DNA of 64,000 nt from Cricetomys ansorgei (GCA_026225945.1 JAMJFZ010001815.1:16096501-16160500), one strand, 5' to 3'. Shown: positions 32,310 through 44,459, counted from the stretch's first letter. Numbers and translations: made by a program. Notes: generated from the sequence alone by a model not told the origin.

Positions 32310-32760
32310 TGGAGGGGACTATGGAGGGACTTTTTAACATCTTAAATGTTTTTTCTTATCCGTACCTAACATGGAACATACCCCAGTACAACTACAGAGT
32401 TGGACACACTGTCATCATAATCTCTGCTGCAGTCCTTCATTTCAGTCTGTTGTCTTGGAAATCAGTGACACTTTTACTGTAAGCTCTGCTGATTTTATAA
32501 ACACTAATGACTGTACAAAGGTATTGACTCTCTGTGCTCATGATGTTGGCCCTTCTGATTGCACCAGATTGTCACTGCATGTTTTGGCATACTCAGTATG
32601 TCAAATCTCTGCTGGGCTTGCTCAAGTGCCGACCCAGGCTCATACTCAACATATGGTAACAAACAGAACTTTCAAAGCAGTGTATTGGAATAAAAATAAC
32701 ACTCTGGTTCTGCTATTATCTATTTTGTCATAAATTTCTGTTATGTGTCTTAGGGCTGGA
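32310..32760 (+). other. Unassigned block with a 120-codon open frame
   Basis: The block is richer in GC than its flanks and holds an open frame at 32371-32733. The predicted peptide is Cys-, Ser- and Thr-rich, with no signal peptide, no membrane helix until a short hydrophobic C-terminal run (LVLLLSIL), and no family signature that I know. It lacks a recognisable promoter, splice context or polyadenylation site. It is most likely a chance frame or part of an unrecognised repeat or processed pseudogene. Confidence 0.3.
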
Positions 32761-33048
32761 TTAACTTGTGACAAAGGCAACTGAAATTTCTTCTTACAAT
32801 GCACATATTTTTCAACTTTTAGGATATCTTAGGGTCAGCGATTGGATAATTTTTGATATTTAAATCATTCAGTTTGCTTGATGGGGCATACTAAAATTCA
32901 TTTTAATTTGAAAATGATTAGAACTGAATGTCATAGTAAAATCCTTTTTTTCTAGTTACTTGGTTGGCTTAGGCAAGAGATCACATGACCAAGTTTGACA
33001 ACATACTGAGACTCCATTTTAATAAATTAAAAATTTAAAAAAAAGGAC
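32761..33048. other. Spacer
   Basis: No recognised feature. It ends in an A-rich run before the L1. Confidence 0.4.
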
Positions 33049-33049
33049 C

Positions 33050-33910
33050 ACTAGCAGTGGGGGATGGAGAGCCTGAAAAGGCCATCTACTGTAACCAGGC
33101 AAGGCTTCCAGTGGTGGTATACGAAACCATCAAAGCCACAAAACCTTAGCTCTATAACCTATCCTCTCTACAGGATCTGCTGGGACAATGGCAAGGCAGA
33201 TCCCCATGCCAAAAGATGGAATCCATGCCTGATACTGCAAGTCATGCCAGGAACTAGAGACTGGACAGCCCGGAAATAATTTCTAATGATATCATGCTCT
33301 ACACATAGAACAGTACCCAGCCCATTCTTTGTCAGAGAGGCTTTCTTTCACAGCCGATAGGAACAAATGCAGAGGCCCAGGGCCAAACATCAGGCAGAGC
33401 TCACAGAAAACCACAGAAAAGTAGAAGGAGGGATTTGAGGGATCAGAGGGGTGGAGGACATCAGGAGAACAAAAGCACAGAGTCAACTGAGTCAACTGTC
33501 TAGCAATCATAGCGACTCACAGAGACTAAAGAGGCAGACGTGGAAACTGCAGGGTCCCCCAAATATAACTTATGGTTATCTGGCTTGTTCTTCCAAAACT
33601 CCCAAAGTCTGGAGTTATGGAGTCTCTGACCTTTTTACCTGCCGCTGAGATCCTTTTCTTGTTGCTGGGTTGTCTGGTCCACCATTGATATGAATATTAT
33701 TATGTTCTGTTTGAGCAATAGCCCTGGGAGGACTGCTCTTTTCTGGGGAGAAGTAGGTGATGAGGTGGGTGGGAGGGTTCAGGGGAAGGATAGTTCTGAG
33801 TGAGAGGGAAGATGGAGGCAGATGGGAGGCAGATGGGGGGCGTTGAGATTTAGTACAAAAGAAGGAAAATTTAAAAACTATAAACCATAAAATTAAAATA
33901 AAGCTGTATT
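33050..33910 (+). mobile_element. L1 3'UTR, long fragment
   Basis: GGAGAGCCTGAAAAGGCCAT, CTACAGGATCTGCTGGGAC AATGG, GAGACTGGACAGCCCGG, TTGTCAGAGAGGCTTTCTTT, AACAAATGCAGAGGCCCAG, GAGTCAACTGTCTAGC, CATAGCGACTCACAGAGAC, TTGTTGCTGGGTTGTC, ATAGCCCTGGGAGGAC and a G-rich GGGTGGGAGGGTTCAGGGG stretch before the AATTAAAATAAAG end. This is the order of rodent Lx-type 3'UTRs, with the characteristic polypurine tract at 33745-33840. Four open frames of 65-72 codons inside it are not genes. Confidence 0.88.
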
Positions 33911-34210
33911 TTAATTAAAAATAATTAAGAAGGTTATTTTTTCTTTCAATTCATTATGATACTCTGTACTGTTATAGAGGATTAAATATTACTAGGAATC
34001 TACTATTACTAAATAGTTTGTTTTACTTAACTTTTAAAATCCAAGGACAAAACTCAAGCCTATCAAGATTCAATTTAGCTAATGAAATTCAAACAACTAT
34101 AAATAACAGATGTGATGTGACACAACTATTAATATTCCGAGTTACATCTTCAAGGTCATGAATTGCATCTCTCAAGCTGATTATGTTGTGGCAAATCATT
34201 TGATCACAAC
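33911..34210. other. AT-rich spacer
   Basis: No recognised feature. Confidence 0.4.
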
Positions 34211-34212
34211 AC

Positions 34213-34315
34213 ACAATAGGCAGAGGCAGGTTGGTCTTTTGGAGGTCAAGGCCAGTTCTTTATAGAATATTTCAGAACCACAAGAATTACAAACTGGGAA
34301 CTTGTCTCAAAGATA
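34213..34315 (+). mobile_element. B1 SINE, 5'-truncated and diverged
   Basis: GGCAGAGGCAGGTTGGTCTT, GGAGGTCAAGGCCAGTTC, AGAATTACAAACTGGGAAC and TTGTCTCAAAG follow the B1 middle and end. The head with the A box is missing. Confidence 0.65.
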
Positions 34316-34690
34316 ATTTAAAAGAATTATACCTTTCAAAAGATCGCTGTTGAATAATTATACAATCATTTTTACAAGCAACTTAGGATACAATGGTCAG
34401 AACATAATCACTTCCATCTTGGTTTTTTCCATCTTCTTTCCGTGATGGAACATAAAGCAGAAGATACAGGTAGGCAGGAAAATACTTTCTTTGGGCATAC
34501 ACTTCCTGTCTTAATTAAGTTAAACATAATTTCTATTCAAAGCAAATTGTTGAACAAGTCAATACTCATTTAGATCCTGGTCTTATAATAGAGAAAAGCA
34601 AAATAACAAACAAACAAACAAAAAACACTAAGGATGTACGAAAAGCTGTAATATAATCTATTACTTTACAAATTTCCTGTGTATGTGTCC
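34316..34690. other. Spacer
   Basis: No recognised feature. A short CAAA array lies at 34608-34625. Confidence 0.4.
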
Positions 34691-34691
34691 T

Positions 34692-34694
<3 letters not shown>

Positions 34695-34727
<33 letters not shown>
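34695..34727. repeat. (GT)n microsatellite
   Basis: About 33 bp of GT. Confidence 0.95.
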
Positions 34728-34730
<3 letters not shown>

Positions 34731-34734
34731 CTAC

Positions 34735-35230
34735 ATAAGGGATAAGGCTCCTCCAAGAAGCCATATGTTGCCAAATAAAAAGTTGGTGCCAGGTGTAGGA
34801 TACTTTTCCTTGCTTACTGATCACGGGAATCCTATAGGCCCCAAATAATTCAGTCTATTGTCACTGCTTCTGGTGGTCCACAGAATGTGACTGTAGGACT
34901 CTAGTGCTGAAAACATCACATATGTTGGTCACAGAACTTGGATAGCCTCCTTTCTGAGGTCAAGAGGTCATCAGCAAGTGTTAAAAATCTGTGAACATTA
35001 TGGACTACACTAATGACCGACCTGGAAATATATGACTATGGGTGCAATAGTGTCTTGAGTATTATAGGAATAATCAATTGCCTTATGATTATTATAACTC
35101 TAGCTAAGAATCTATAGGCTCATAGACCCTAGATGTGAACCTACTAATTTGTTTTGTTAGTGAGTGGTTATAAAATCAAACTGCCATCGGGGTAGTTCAA
35201 AATCATCATCAGAGAAGTTTCTGTAAGTAC
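34735..35230. other. Unassigned, repeat-like block
   Basis: The texture (AAGAAGCCATATGTTGCC, GGTGGTCCACAGAATGTG) suggests a decayed interspersed repeat, but I could not place it in a family. Confidence 0.3.
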
Positions 35231-35239
35231 AGTGGGCAG

Positions 35240-35650
35240 CTACTGGGTTGTCTAGTTTTATGTCAACTTGATACAGTTAGACTTATCTGTGAGGAGGGAA
35301 CCTCAACTGAGAAAAAAATGCCTCCATGATATCTAGCTATAGGCAAGCCTGAAGAGTTCTTTTTTAATTAATGATTGATGAGAAAGTGCTTAGTTCATTG
35401 TAGGTGGTGCCACCCCTGGGCTTGTGGTATTAAGTGCAAATAAGAAGGCAGACTGAGTAAGTCAGTAAAGCAGCAGTACTTCATGGCTCTGCATAAGCTC
35501 CCAACTCTAAGATCTTGTACTACATGAGTTCCTACCCTGACTTCCTTCAATAAACAGGGATTTGGAATTGTGGCCAGGAATAAATGTTTTTCTTCTCATG
35601 TTGCTTTTGGTCATGGTGTATCATTACAGTAATCCTGATCCCAACTAAAT
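35240..35650 (+). mobile_element. hAT-like rodent repeat (URR1/RCHARR1-type), near full-length
   Basis: TTTTATGTCAACTTGATACA, GAGGAGGGAACCTCAACTGA, AAAATGCCTCCATGATATC, TTAATTAATGATTGATGAG, GTAGGTGGTGCCACCCCTGG, TTCATGGCTCTGCATAAGCT, AGTTCCTACCCTGACTTCCT and the end TTTTGGTCATGGTGTATCAT. This is the best copy in the window (about 410 bp) and serves as the local reference for the others. Confidence 0.8.
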
Positions 35651-35659
35651 CATTAATGC

Positions 35660-36095
35660 AGAAATTCACAATTTGATGACAAGCAAAGAATTTGTACAAA
35701 GCTCCTGCACAGATGGATCATCTGTACATGTCCCTTTCCCAAAGTTCAAGGAACATCATGAAATAGGGGCTGTAAGGATTGTAAGAGCCAAGGGTCTGAG
35801 AGAACTAGGATGAAATGATGGTTTCTGGACATGACAGTTTGGAGGAGGGGGACAGTTTTCTTTAGGAAACTTAAATTGTGAACTCTCATATAAGCTAACT
35901 ATGCTCTAGCACTACTTGAACTCTGGTTTATAAAGCAAACAAAATGTCATGAAGTTGAATGGAAATATAGGAGTGAGTAGTGGTTCTAGGGGGAATTAGG
36001 GAGAGAAGCAGATGTAGATATGATGAAGATACATTGTATCAAATGATCAAAGATGTAATATAAAATACTATTTTTAAAAATAAATACTAAAAAGA
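35660..36095 (+). mobile_element. L1 3'UTR end
   Basis: AAAGTTCAAGGAACATCATG, GGGGCTGTAAGGATTGTAAG, AGCCAAGGGTCTGAGAG, GGTTTCTGGACATGACAG, GAACTCTCATATAAGCTAAC, GATACATTGTATCAAATG, ending TTTTTAAAAATAAATACT. It is a typical 3'UTR terminus, placed directly after the hAT-like repeat. Confidence 0.8.
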
Positions 36096-36500
36096 TCTTT
36101 GAGTAGAATTAAGTGATAATTGTTTAATTCATAATTTATGAGTTTGGAGATCAGAATGAGGGGAAAGGCCGTGAGTCATCAATGTGGAAACTGTTCTCAG
36201 TTGCTAAACTGGATAAGCTCTCAATAATTAATATTTTCATTATGTTTATAATTAACATGATTCCAGTTTACCACTCACTAATTCCACAGAATAAAGAAGG
36301 ATTATACTCATGTCAGAGTTACAGCTATTAATATTTAGGCTCCCAAGGTTTTCAAATTTGTTTTGGCTCTTAACAAACTTTGGAACTAAAGAGTTACACA
36401 AATTTTGTATATCCCAAGTTCTTCATCTACATTTTGTTTTTCTTTAAAAGATTATTGTATTTGTTTGCAGATGGAGGCTGAATGCACACCTTATCACAGT
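36096..36500. other. Spacer
   Basis: No recognised feature. Confidence 0.4.
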
Positions 36501-36504
36501 ACCA

Positions 36505-36648
36505 TTGGAGGCTGGAAGAGGGCATCAAGTACCCAGGAATTGGAGTTACCAGCAACTGAGAGTCGTGTGGCCACTGGCCACTGTACTTTGGTCCTCTACA
36601 ATAGCAGTATACAAAGTTTAACACTAAGCTGTCTCCCCAGGCCACATT
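36505..36648 (-). mobile_element. B3-type SINE, antisense
   Basis: GAGGCTGGAAGAGGGCATCA, AGTACCCAGGAATTGGAGTT, ACTTTGGTCCTCTACAATAG, CACTAAGCTGTCTCCCCAGG. This is the complement of the rodent B3/B2 body and head. The 110- and 72-codon open frames in this interval are within it or span its edge. Confidence 0.75.
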
Positions 36649-37700
36649 TCCATCTGAAATTAGGTATAATCACATGTATCCTAAAGGGCATTTGTACAAT
36701 GTGTATGACAAAATATTTATTTGTAAATGTTGGTTAGCAGAAAACTCAGTGTACTTTTTAGTTTCCTTTCAGGTTTGAAATAAAAAACCTGGGGACGTGT
36801 TTATTGCAATTTGCATCCTCTTAGTGTAATGTCTAGATTTCAGCTTAGTGTTCTTGAAGTGGTATGTTTAAGACATAAATATTTTATAGCTCGTTCCAAT
36901 AATCTAATTAGAGTTATAATATGAATTCATTGATTGAAGAGCATCAGCAATTATTTTGCATTATATTTAAAGACCTCATAAAGTTTTGTATACACTAGAT
37001 ATTTTATAAATAAGCCTAAATTTAACCGAAAGTAAAGAATATGTGTTGGTCTACTTTATATTCCAATATTGACCTAATGCTTCCATTTGTAAAGATATTT
37101 TATGACATTTTCTACTTCTGCACATTTTTTTTTGCATTTTAGAACTGCATTCCCTTCATAAATACTTTTGTAAAACATGACTATTTCAGTAATGTAAGCA
37201 AAAAATATGTTAAGAAAACTGTGAATTAAGAACCCTGTGCTCCAGAAATTGATATCCAGATAAGCAATCTTATTTATATATCAGAGTTTAAACCAATTAA
37301 TGTGTACATTTAATTGAAAGTAGAAAAGAAAATAAATCAATAAATGCTTGTTTTGATACAGAAATCATGATAAAGATGCAGTTAATAGATTTGTTAAAGT
37401 AAATATATAATAACTTCTTTCAAAATATATTTATTTTTATTTATATAGTTATATATTTATATTTATATATATTATATTAATATATATTCATATATTTATT
37501 AAAGTGTACCTGTAAACATTGGGGAATAAACCCCAGCAATTTCTGTTTTCTCATAGTGGATAAACTTTAGCTAACTGATAGAAAATGGAGATCCCATTAA
37601 ATATAAGAATGCTTCCATTTTACTGGTGGGGTCCTAAACTGTATAAAAACTTGAAAATGTATACAAATTATAGTATCATATTAGTTACTTTTTAGAATCA
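36649..37700. other. AT-rich spacer
   Basis: No gene or clear mobile element. An AT-only patch (TATTTATA words) lies at 37420-37500. Confidence 0.45.
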
Positions 37701-37705
37701 AATTG

Positions 37706-37878
37706 GTCGGAGGTGATGCACATTTTTAATCCCAGCACTCGAGAGGCAGAGGCAGGCAGATCTCTATGAGTTTGAGGCCAGCCTGGTAGACAGAGTGAGT
37801 TCCAGGATAGCTAGAGCTACAACAGAGAAATTCTTTCTTGAAAACAAATCAAAATAAAACAAACAAACAAAGACTGAA
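37706..37878 (+). mobile_element. B1 SINE
   Basis: GGAGGTGATGCACATTTTTA, ATCCCAGCACTCGAGAGGCA, GAGGCAGGCAGATCTCTATG, AGTTTGAGGCCAGCCTGG, GAGTGAGTTCCAGGATAGC and the tail variant CTACAACAGAGAAATTC with AAACAAAC A-rich tail. Near full-length. Confidence 0.95.
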
Positions 37879-37894
37879 ACATAAAAGAAAAGAA

Positions 37895-38220
37895 TCAAGT
37901 GACAGAATAGCTGACAGAGAAACCTTAAGAAAGAAAATGTTTGTTTAGGCTTACAGTGCGGGGAGGCTTTCAGTCATTCATCTTTGGAAAGGTATAATGT
38001 AAAAGTACATCTCATGCTAACTGGAGTGCATAGTTAAAGCTGCACACATAATAGTGGACCTTGCATCAAAAAAGCAGTAAGGGCCAGAGATGGATATCAC
38101 CTTCAAAATTCCATTCCCAGTAACCTACTTTGATCAGCGAATACTCACAAAACCAAAAAAGGACCCAAAATAACAAATTGGACAACAAACATTCAGAAAG
38201 TAACCCTGGTTTAGATATTT
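37895..38220 (-). mobile_element. Rodent hAT-like repeat (second subtype), antisense, diverged
   Basis: TTAAGAAAGAAAATGTTTGT, TTAGGCTTACAGTGCGGGGA, ATCACCTTCAAAATTCC, CAGTAACCTACTTTGATCAG and CAACAAACATTCAGAAAGTA resemble the complement of the common rodent repeat whose sense 3' end is seen at 23690-24000. Family assignment is tentative. Confidence 0.45.
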
Positions 38221-38329
38221 CAGAATATCAGTGAAAATTGGCTTTTGTACCATATACAAAAGGAGAAGCTACCTACCTCCAGATTTCAGTTGGTGATTTC
38301 TTCCCTAGTACAAGATAAATATGTGATTA

Positions 38330-38460
38330 TATATCAGGCATAGTCTTATACACATTTAACCTGAGCATTTGAGAAACTGAGGAAGGAGAAACGACATGAG
38401 CTTAAGGCTAGCTTAAGTTCATAATATGTACCAGACTAACCAGTGTGGCATTACACGATT
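38330..38460 (+). mobile_element. Very diverged B1/B4-like SINE
   Basis: TATCAGGCATAGTCTTATAC, CATTTAACCTGAGCATTTGA, GAAACTGAGGAAGGAGAAA and CTTAAGGCTAGCTTAAG follow the spacing of an old B1/B4 element (GGCATGGTGGTGCA, TAATCCCAGCA, GAGGCAGG, AAGGCCAGC). Weak. Confidence 0.4.
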
Positions 38461-38489
38461 TTCCTAAAACATACTGACAAACTTACAAA

Positions 38490-39765
38490 CAATAAACCAC
38501 CTGAAATATATGATTATAATTGGACAATTTTGTCTGAAACCCACGATGTCAAGACAATTAAAGAAATTTAAATAGGACTTGTTTGCTGATGATGGAAAAT
38601 TCCTGAGGATTCGTTGAAAGACAAACAAACAATTATAACAATAACATTGAAACTAAGAAAAAATTCACTTGAGTTTCATGAAATAGTATCCATATTCGAA
38701 ATTCAACATAATTTCTATATGTCAACATTAAATTGCTTGACAACTTGAAACTTGCTTGAATAACTCTTATAACTTATAACTCTTTGGGAAGTTATATATA
38801 CATACACACACATATATACGTATACATATATATATACATGTAAAGTTAAAGTAATTAAGAATAAAGTTAATTTCTTACATTTAAATATTTCCATATTTAA
38901 AATTATACAACAGTGATTAAATGAATTACATAATTGTATTTTGTGGATCTGAAAGTCTAATGTTGTTAAAATGTCTATATCACCCGAAGAAAGCCAAATG
39001 CATTTAATCCAGTAGCCAAATATATCCCAACCTCGTTCTTCACACTCCATATATAAAACTGCTTTGAAATCTTTGTAACTTTGACCTCTAGTAACCAAAG
39101 GTAATAATATACAGGGTATTCACCAAAACATATTTCAAGAAAACAAATGGGTTAAACATTAACAAAGATTATAAAAGTTTTCTGTTTAAAGAAAAGACAT
39201 ACAAATGACCAGCAGATATGTGCAAAGATGTTACATATCACTAGTCATGCAGAAAATACAAATTTACTATACCATTGGGTCTCTCCTCCAGGTCAGAATA
39301 GCAATTTGAAGGCCAAATAATCAAATGTTATCATGAATACAGAAAAATATACTGTTTATGAACTATTATTCAGAATGAAATAGTATGGTCAGTACAGTAA
39401 GTAGTGTGGTTTCTCAAATAATTGATAAAGCTCCCATCTGATTTAGGAATATTACTACTGAATATTTATCAAAGGGAATCAATAAATATGACAAAGAAAA
39501 AACTAGATTTCACTACTCACAGTAAAGATAAAAAAGTAAGGCAAAAATTAGGAGATAAGTAATGTGTACCAGCTGAGGAATGAATAATAAAAATGTGTTA
39601 CATGTACAGAATTGGTTATTATGAAATCATAAAAGCAAAATATGCTGTCATTTCTAGAAATAATTAGGAATCTGAAGTATAGTTTTAATATGAAATATCA
39701 GACACAGATAAATTCTATGATGTGTCTCAAAAGTAGAATCTAAACTAAATAAATGTTCCTCTACA
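38490..39765 (+). mobile_element. L1 ORF2 fragment (RT core to C-terminus)
   Basis: TTTGCTGATGATGG at about 38582 gives the FADD motif of the reverse-transcriptase active site. Downstream come CTAATGTTGTTAAAATGTCT and ATATCACCCGAAGAAAGCC (about 38958), TATAAAAGTTTTCTG, AAAGACATACAAATGACCAG, ATATCACTAGTCATGCAG, AACTATTATTCAGAATGAA and ATTAGGAATCTGAAGTATA. This is the order of ORF2 from the RT palm to the C-terminal domain. There are many stops and a short TA/CA microsatellite at 38800-38840, and no functional product is possible. The 127-codon minus-strand frame is antisense to it. Confidence 0.8.
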
Positions 39766-41850
39766 AAATACTATCTCATAGAAATACAAAAGAATAATGA
39801 ACCTTAGGATGATATAGACATGTTAAGAAATATAGAACAAAGAACACAAAACTAGATAGAATGAATTCTATTGCCTTGTTATTTAGCTGAGTTTCTTCAT
39901 AATAATTTTCTGTACTTTCAACAAATAAAAGAGAGGACTTTGAATGTTTTAGAAAAAGAAATGATTTTTCAGTTGATAGATATAGTGAATATTTTTCAGA
40001 AGATGTATACACCTATTATGCTTAAACCTAAAATTAAATAAAATTTAGGATAAAAGGGTATATGGGTTGTAAATATCATACAAAATTGAGTGATAGGACT
40101 AGTGTACCTACTCATGTAATTACTTGGGCAGCACACCATTGCACCAGCATAGCAACACACCCTTACACCATCAAACCATCACACCAACACACCATTACAT
40201 CAGCACCTCTTTCTGTAATATAATCTCTTGGAACTTGCAGAATGACATAGAATACTCTTCATTCATAATGCTGCTCTAGTGAGAAAAATATTCTTTCATA
40301 CAGCATTAGGGTCCTCTTTTCACCTCCTAGTAAGTATATAAGATACATGTTGTTGGTGGTTCTATTGTTACTATTTTGACTTTTTCCTTTTAACAGAAAA
40401 AAACTGGAATTTGAAATTCATTTCGTGTAACAGAAGAATGATAATCTCAAAAGGAGATACCTAATATAGCATAGTCATACATTTTATATAAAAATAGTGA
40501 TGTCATTTGTAATTTTCCCTTTGGAAAACAATCATATTCTCTAGTTATATATAGGAAACCATCACATTAATAGAGGAAATTAAACCATAAAACAATACAA
40601 AATTATTTTTTTCCTAGGCCCAACAAAACATTTGTCTCAAATATTTTTAACTTGATGGTAATACCCCAAATTGTATTTGAAAAACAGACAACTAAAAACA
40701 GAAAACATGAACAAAAAAATCTCAAATCAATATCTCTGTAATGACAATCACTGTTTTACCTCTGACTAATTATATTTTGTGTCTCTGGAATGAAACAGCA
40801 AACTCTTTCACAGTCTTCAGATTGCATCAGGAAAAATAAGTGATACCACATTGTCCAATTATATCTTTCCCTCATCTTGGTCAACATTTTCATTTCCAGC
40901 CAAATGGTGTGTCTTTAAGGAAGACACCAGAAGGAATTGGGTCATTTTTACTTTCATGTACTATGCTGATAGGGTTACTCGATATTTCCTAATCATGGAA
41001 TATCTTAAAATAAATGCTTATATTTTTATATTAGCTTTAATGTATTTGCATCATTAAGTACATACAGGAATCATGGAATAAAGAAGAATGGTAGATATAT
41101 AGTTTCTTGATGGACACTTCAGATTGATGTAAACAAATTGTTGATGTCACTCACTTAGAAACTTCTTAAATAACTTCATAATTTGGTTTTTGATAAGAAT
41201 AATATCAATAATAAAATCCTACATTTCCTTGTGACCTTTTCTGTTTATATAACCACTTCCATCTAAAAGTAGTAGAGAAGAGAGAATGAAGGTTGATAGG
41301 TCAATGTTCAAAATGGAGCTGGACTCTGCCATTGTTATATTGTATAAAAAGCAGTGTAGCTAACTGTATTAAGTTATAGAATATAATTAAAAAATGACAA
41401 AAAAGAGAGATTTTATAATATTTTCACAACAAAGGAATGCAAAATATTTGAGGTTATGTGCATCTTACATTGGGTTGATTATTTATAGTTGCATATATGC
41501 TGAAACACACATTGATTCTTACTAAACATATACAAATGGTATGTGAATTGTGCCAATTGCAAATAAAAATGAAGCAAAACAAAAAGGAAAATAGCATCTG
41601 CATGAATCCAATATACTTAGATCAGTCATACTTAGCATAATATTAAGGTTACAAGTTTCTAAGCACAATTCTGATACTGAGTGTTTCATGGATTGATCAT
41701 GTTTACAATCAAATTATATTAAATCAACTTTAAGCACTTGAATATATAAACTAACATTCTTATGTTTAGAGAACCAAATAATGAAAAGCTGCATAAAAAT
41801 AAATATTTTATGATAAACTAATAGTTCTAATTGACTTTAAATTATTTACC
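39766..41850. other. Quiet AT-rich spacer
   Basis: About 2.1 kb with only a small tandem repeat (40130-40207) recognised. The open frames of 68-78 codons have no motif. Confidence 0.45.
40130..40207. repeat. Degenerate CACCAT/ACACCA minisatellite
   Basis: ACACCATTGCACCAGCATAG, then ACACCATCAAACCATCACAC CAACACACCATTAC: imperfect 8-12 bp units built from CACCA with CAT or AAC spacers, about seven copies. Confidence 0.75.
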
Positions 41851-41857
41851 TGTCTGA

Positions 41858-42432
41858 TGGCTATTCTTGCTTGTCAACTAGACTACACCAGGAATTTAGT
41901 AAAACCCAAGCATTTGGGTACATACGTTAGAAATTTTTCTTAAGTAAATCATTTGAAGTGGTAAAATCAAAATTAGTTCCTATTCTTTTGAGATGTGAAG
42001 ACTCACCTTAAATGTGGGCCACACCTTCTGGTGGCAGCTTTTATATAGATACAGATAGGTACAAGTATAAATATAGATAGATAGATATAGATGATAGACA
42101 GACAGACAGATAGATAGATAATATGTGCAGAAAAAGGAACTCTTTGCTATTATCCAGCTTGACCTTTCTTTTGCTGGTAAGTTCATTCCTTCACTGGTAT
42201 TAATAGTAGGATCTAATAGCCCTGATTTTTGGGAATTCCAGCATATACTGAAGACCAAGTGAGGCATCAGCCTTCTGGTATGAATAATTATTAGATTCTT
42301 GAACTTTCTGCTTGTAGACAATCATTGTTGGAATAGTAGTACCACAATTTTGAAGCTACTCTAATAAAGCCCCTTGTTTATATCCATTCTATCAGTTCCA
42401 TTTCTCTGGAGAACCCAGAGACTAATATAGCC
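41858..42432 (+). mobile_element. Rodent interspersed repeat, probable DNA-transposon relic, with internal GATA array
   Basis: TGGCTATTCTTGCTTGTCAA, CTAGACTACACCAGGAAT, AAAACCCAAGCATTTGGGTA, TGTGGGCCACACCTTCTGG, a GATA/GACA array at 42073-42120, then GCTGGTAAGTTCATTCCTTC, ATTCCAGCATATACTGAAGA, ACAATCATTGTTGGAATAG and TCTCTGGAGAACCCAGAGAC TAATATAGCC. The order matches a repeat I know from many rodent loci but cannot name. The ends GGCTATT and AATATAGCC are partly inverted, consistent with terminal inverted repeats. Confidence 0.65.
42073..42120. repeat. (GATA)n/(GACA)n microsatellite
   Basis: Blocks of GATA, a GATGATAGACAGACAGACA part and GATA again, inside the repeat at 41858-42432. Confidence 0.95.
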
Positions 42433-44455
42433 TGTATGCTAAATTACATGTCACATTACAAATAAAATCAAATTTAGTATATCTTGGTATCACAATGTGT
42501 GTAACCTCAGCATGTTCCTTTCTTTCAATTACATAATTTTGCTTTTAATTAATACTATAGCTTTGATATTTCTATTGACTTTTATATTATTGAAAGTAAC
42601 TTCACAAGAAGACATAGAATTGAGTAAGCTGAGTATATATGCATAGTTTATAGTTTATACACATTAAGGTAACTTCAAAACCCACATTTTTTAATAAAAT
42701 ATAAATGCTTGAATTAATCTATAAATGCCATTAATTAAATGCTGGTATTCACTGAGGTTTTGAGGTAACCAGGAGAGAAGCTTACCAGGATGATTTCTTT
42801 AGTCATTTTTTGCTCTTATAATTTATTGACACAGCCAACCATTATTCTGCTCTTATGCTTACAAGAAGCAGATATTATAAATTGGTAAGTGTGGTCACTT
42901 TCCATGAAAATATGCAGTATTAATAAAGGAGTGTAAAAGCTGAAGTACAAGTACACAATAATGCATGCTATGATAGTGTTTTGTTCAGGATTCCCCTAGC
43001 ATCCAAAATGATTTGCTAAGGGGTGAAAAATAATCTACCAATTTTTCATGTATACTACAACACTGGAGCAGTTAACAAGAAAGGAAAAGGGAGGGAAAAT
43101 GCCAGACAGAGAGAAGAGAGAGGCAAGGGAAAGGAAAACATGTAGGCTAAAAATCATAGAGATAGCACAAGTAAAAAAAAAATGAAGAATGAAAAAAAAA
43201 AAACACAAGCAACTGCTAAATATGTTGACTATAATATATAGTCTCATTGGTAATGAGGTTGGAATAGAGTAAGAATGGAAAGAAAGACCTAGAACTGAGA
43301 AATAATCTATGAGAAGATTTCAAGGTGCCTCTGGTATAAATCTATCTTTTCCTCAAGTTAGTGACTGTATAGGGAGACAATGCACAGAGGTAAGCCAATA
43401 AAGAATGTGAAGAGAAGTAAATCTGAGAAGAGTGGGTCTGCATCATAGGGAGCTGATTGCATTACAGGGAGAGCTAAAAATGAGTTAAGCAACAAGAGAC
43501 TTTCTTAGTAATCCAGCAAGACATGACAAGTCTTTAATTAAGACAGTGTCCTTGGGGAGAGACAGGATGGCATGAGAAACAACCAATTAGAGCTAGCAGC
43601 AAATAATGTATAATTGACAGCAATTTTCCCTTCTCTCCTGTGTGTTAGATTTTCCTTTCTTAAATGGTTGAATCCTGTGGAACTATGCTGATACTTGGTC
43701 ATTAAAATATACCAAATAAACACAGGCAAACAACACCGTTTACTTCAATTCACTTCATATGTTTTTCCATGAAGCATTTAGATGAAATTTTAATTCCCAG
43801 TATTCTCTATATTTTTTCCATGAAATTCACTCACTTCATGTTTAGTTAGTCTTTATTTAACATTGAGGACACATTGACATATTTGACACAGTTTAATACT
43901 TTAATATTGGCAAACTTTTCACTTGGCTTGTAGCATGCCGTCCTTGTAGTCTGTCAGCTGTTGCTGTTGTTAGCTTTACTTCTTCCTATACCACCTTGAC
44001 TTCTTTCATAGATATCTGAAGTGCTAGTTTCTCATGGACTATTCTATTGAAATAATTTCTCTACATACACACAAATTTTTTGAGACAGCTTATGATTTTA
44101 TCATCTCTAGCTATTGATCCACAAATTTAAATCTGTTTAGATAGTTTTATTCAAATCAAACTTTTAGTTTATTCACTGAGCTCTCTCCTGTCTACCTCTT
44201 GTTCTCAAACATCAATGTATCTGAAAGCCAGATTTTAAGCTGCTTCTCTAAATTGCACATAACCTTTTATTTAGAACTGTCTATGTAGTTCCAGAACTCA
44301 AGATGCCAAGGACAATGGCTTGCTCAGACTTACTCAGATATGTACTGAATACATAAAGCACAATTGTTGGCTTTCAAAATTGTTTAAAAATGCCACATGC
44401 AAACAGAAATAAAAGCAGATTCATTTACTTTTAAAAAGATTTTCATTTTATTATT
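42433..44455. other. Quiet spacer
   Basis: About 2 kb without a recognised gene or mobile element. A purine-rich stretch (GGGAGGGAAAATG, GAGAGAAGAGAGAG) lies at 43075-43205 and explains the Phe/Ser-rich minus-strand frame. The other frames have no motif. Confidence 0.4.
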
Positions 44456-44459
44456 TTGA

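Noticed and set aside
36405..36737. 110-codon plus-strand frame
   Set aside because: Covers an antisense B3-type SINE. No known motif outside it.
38715..39098. 127-codon minus-strand frame
   Set aside because: It is antisense to a decayed L1 ORF2 fragment with a TA/CA microsatellite.
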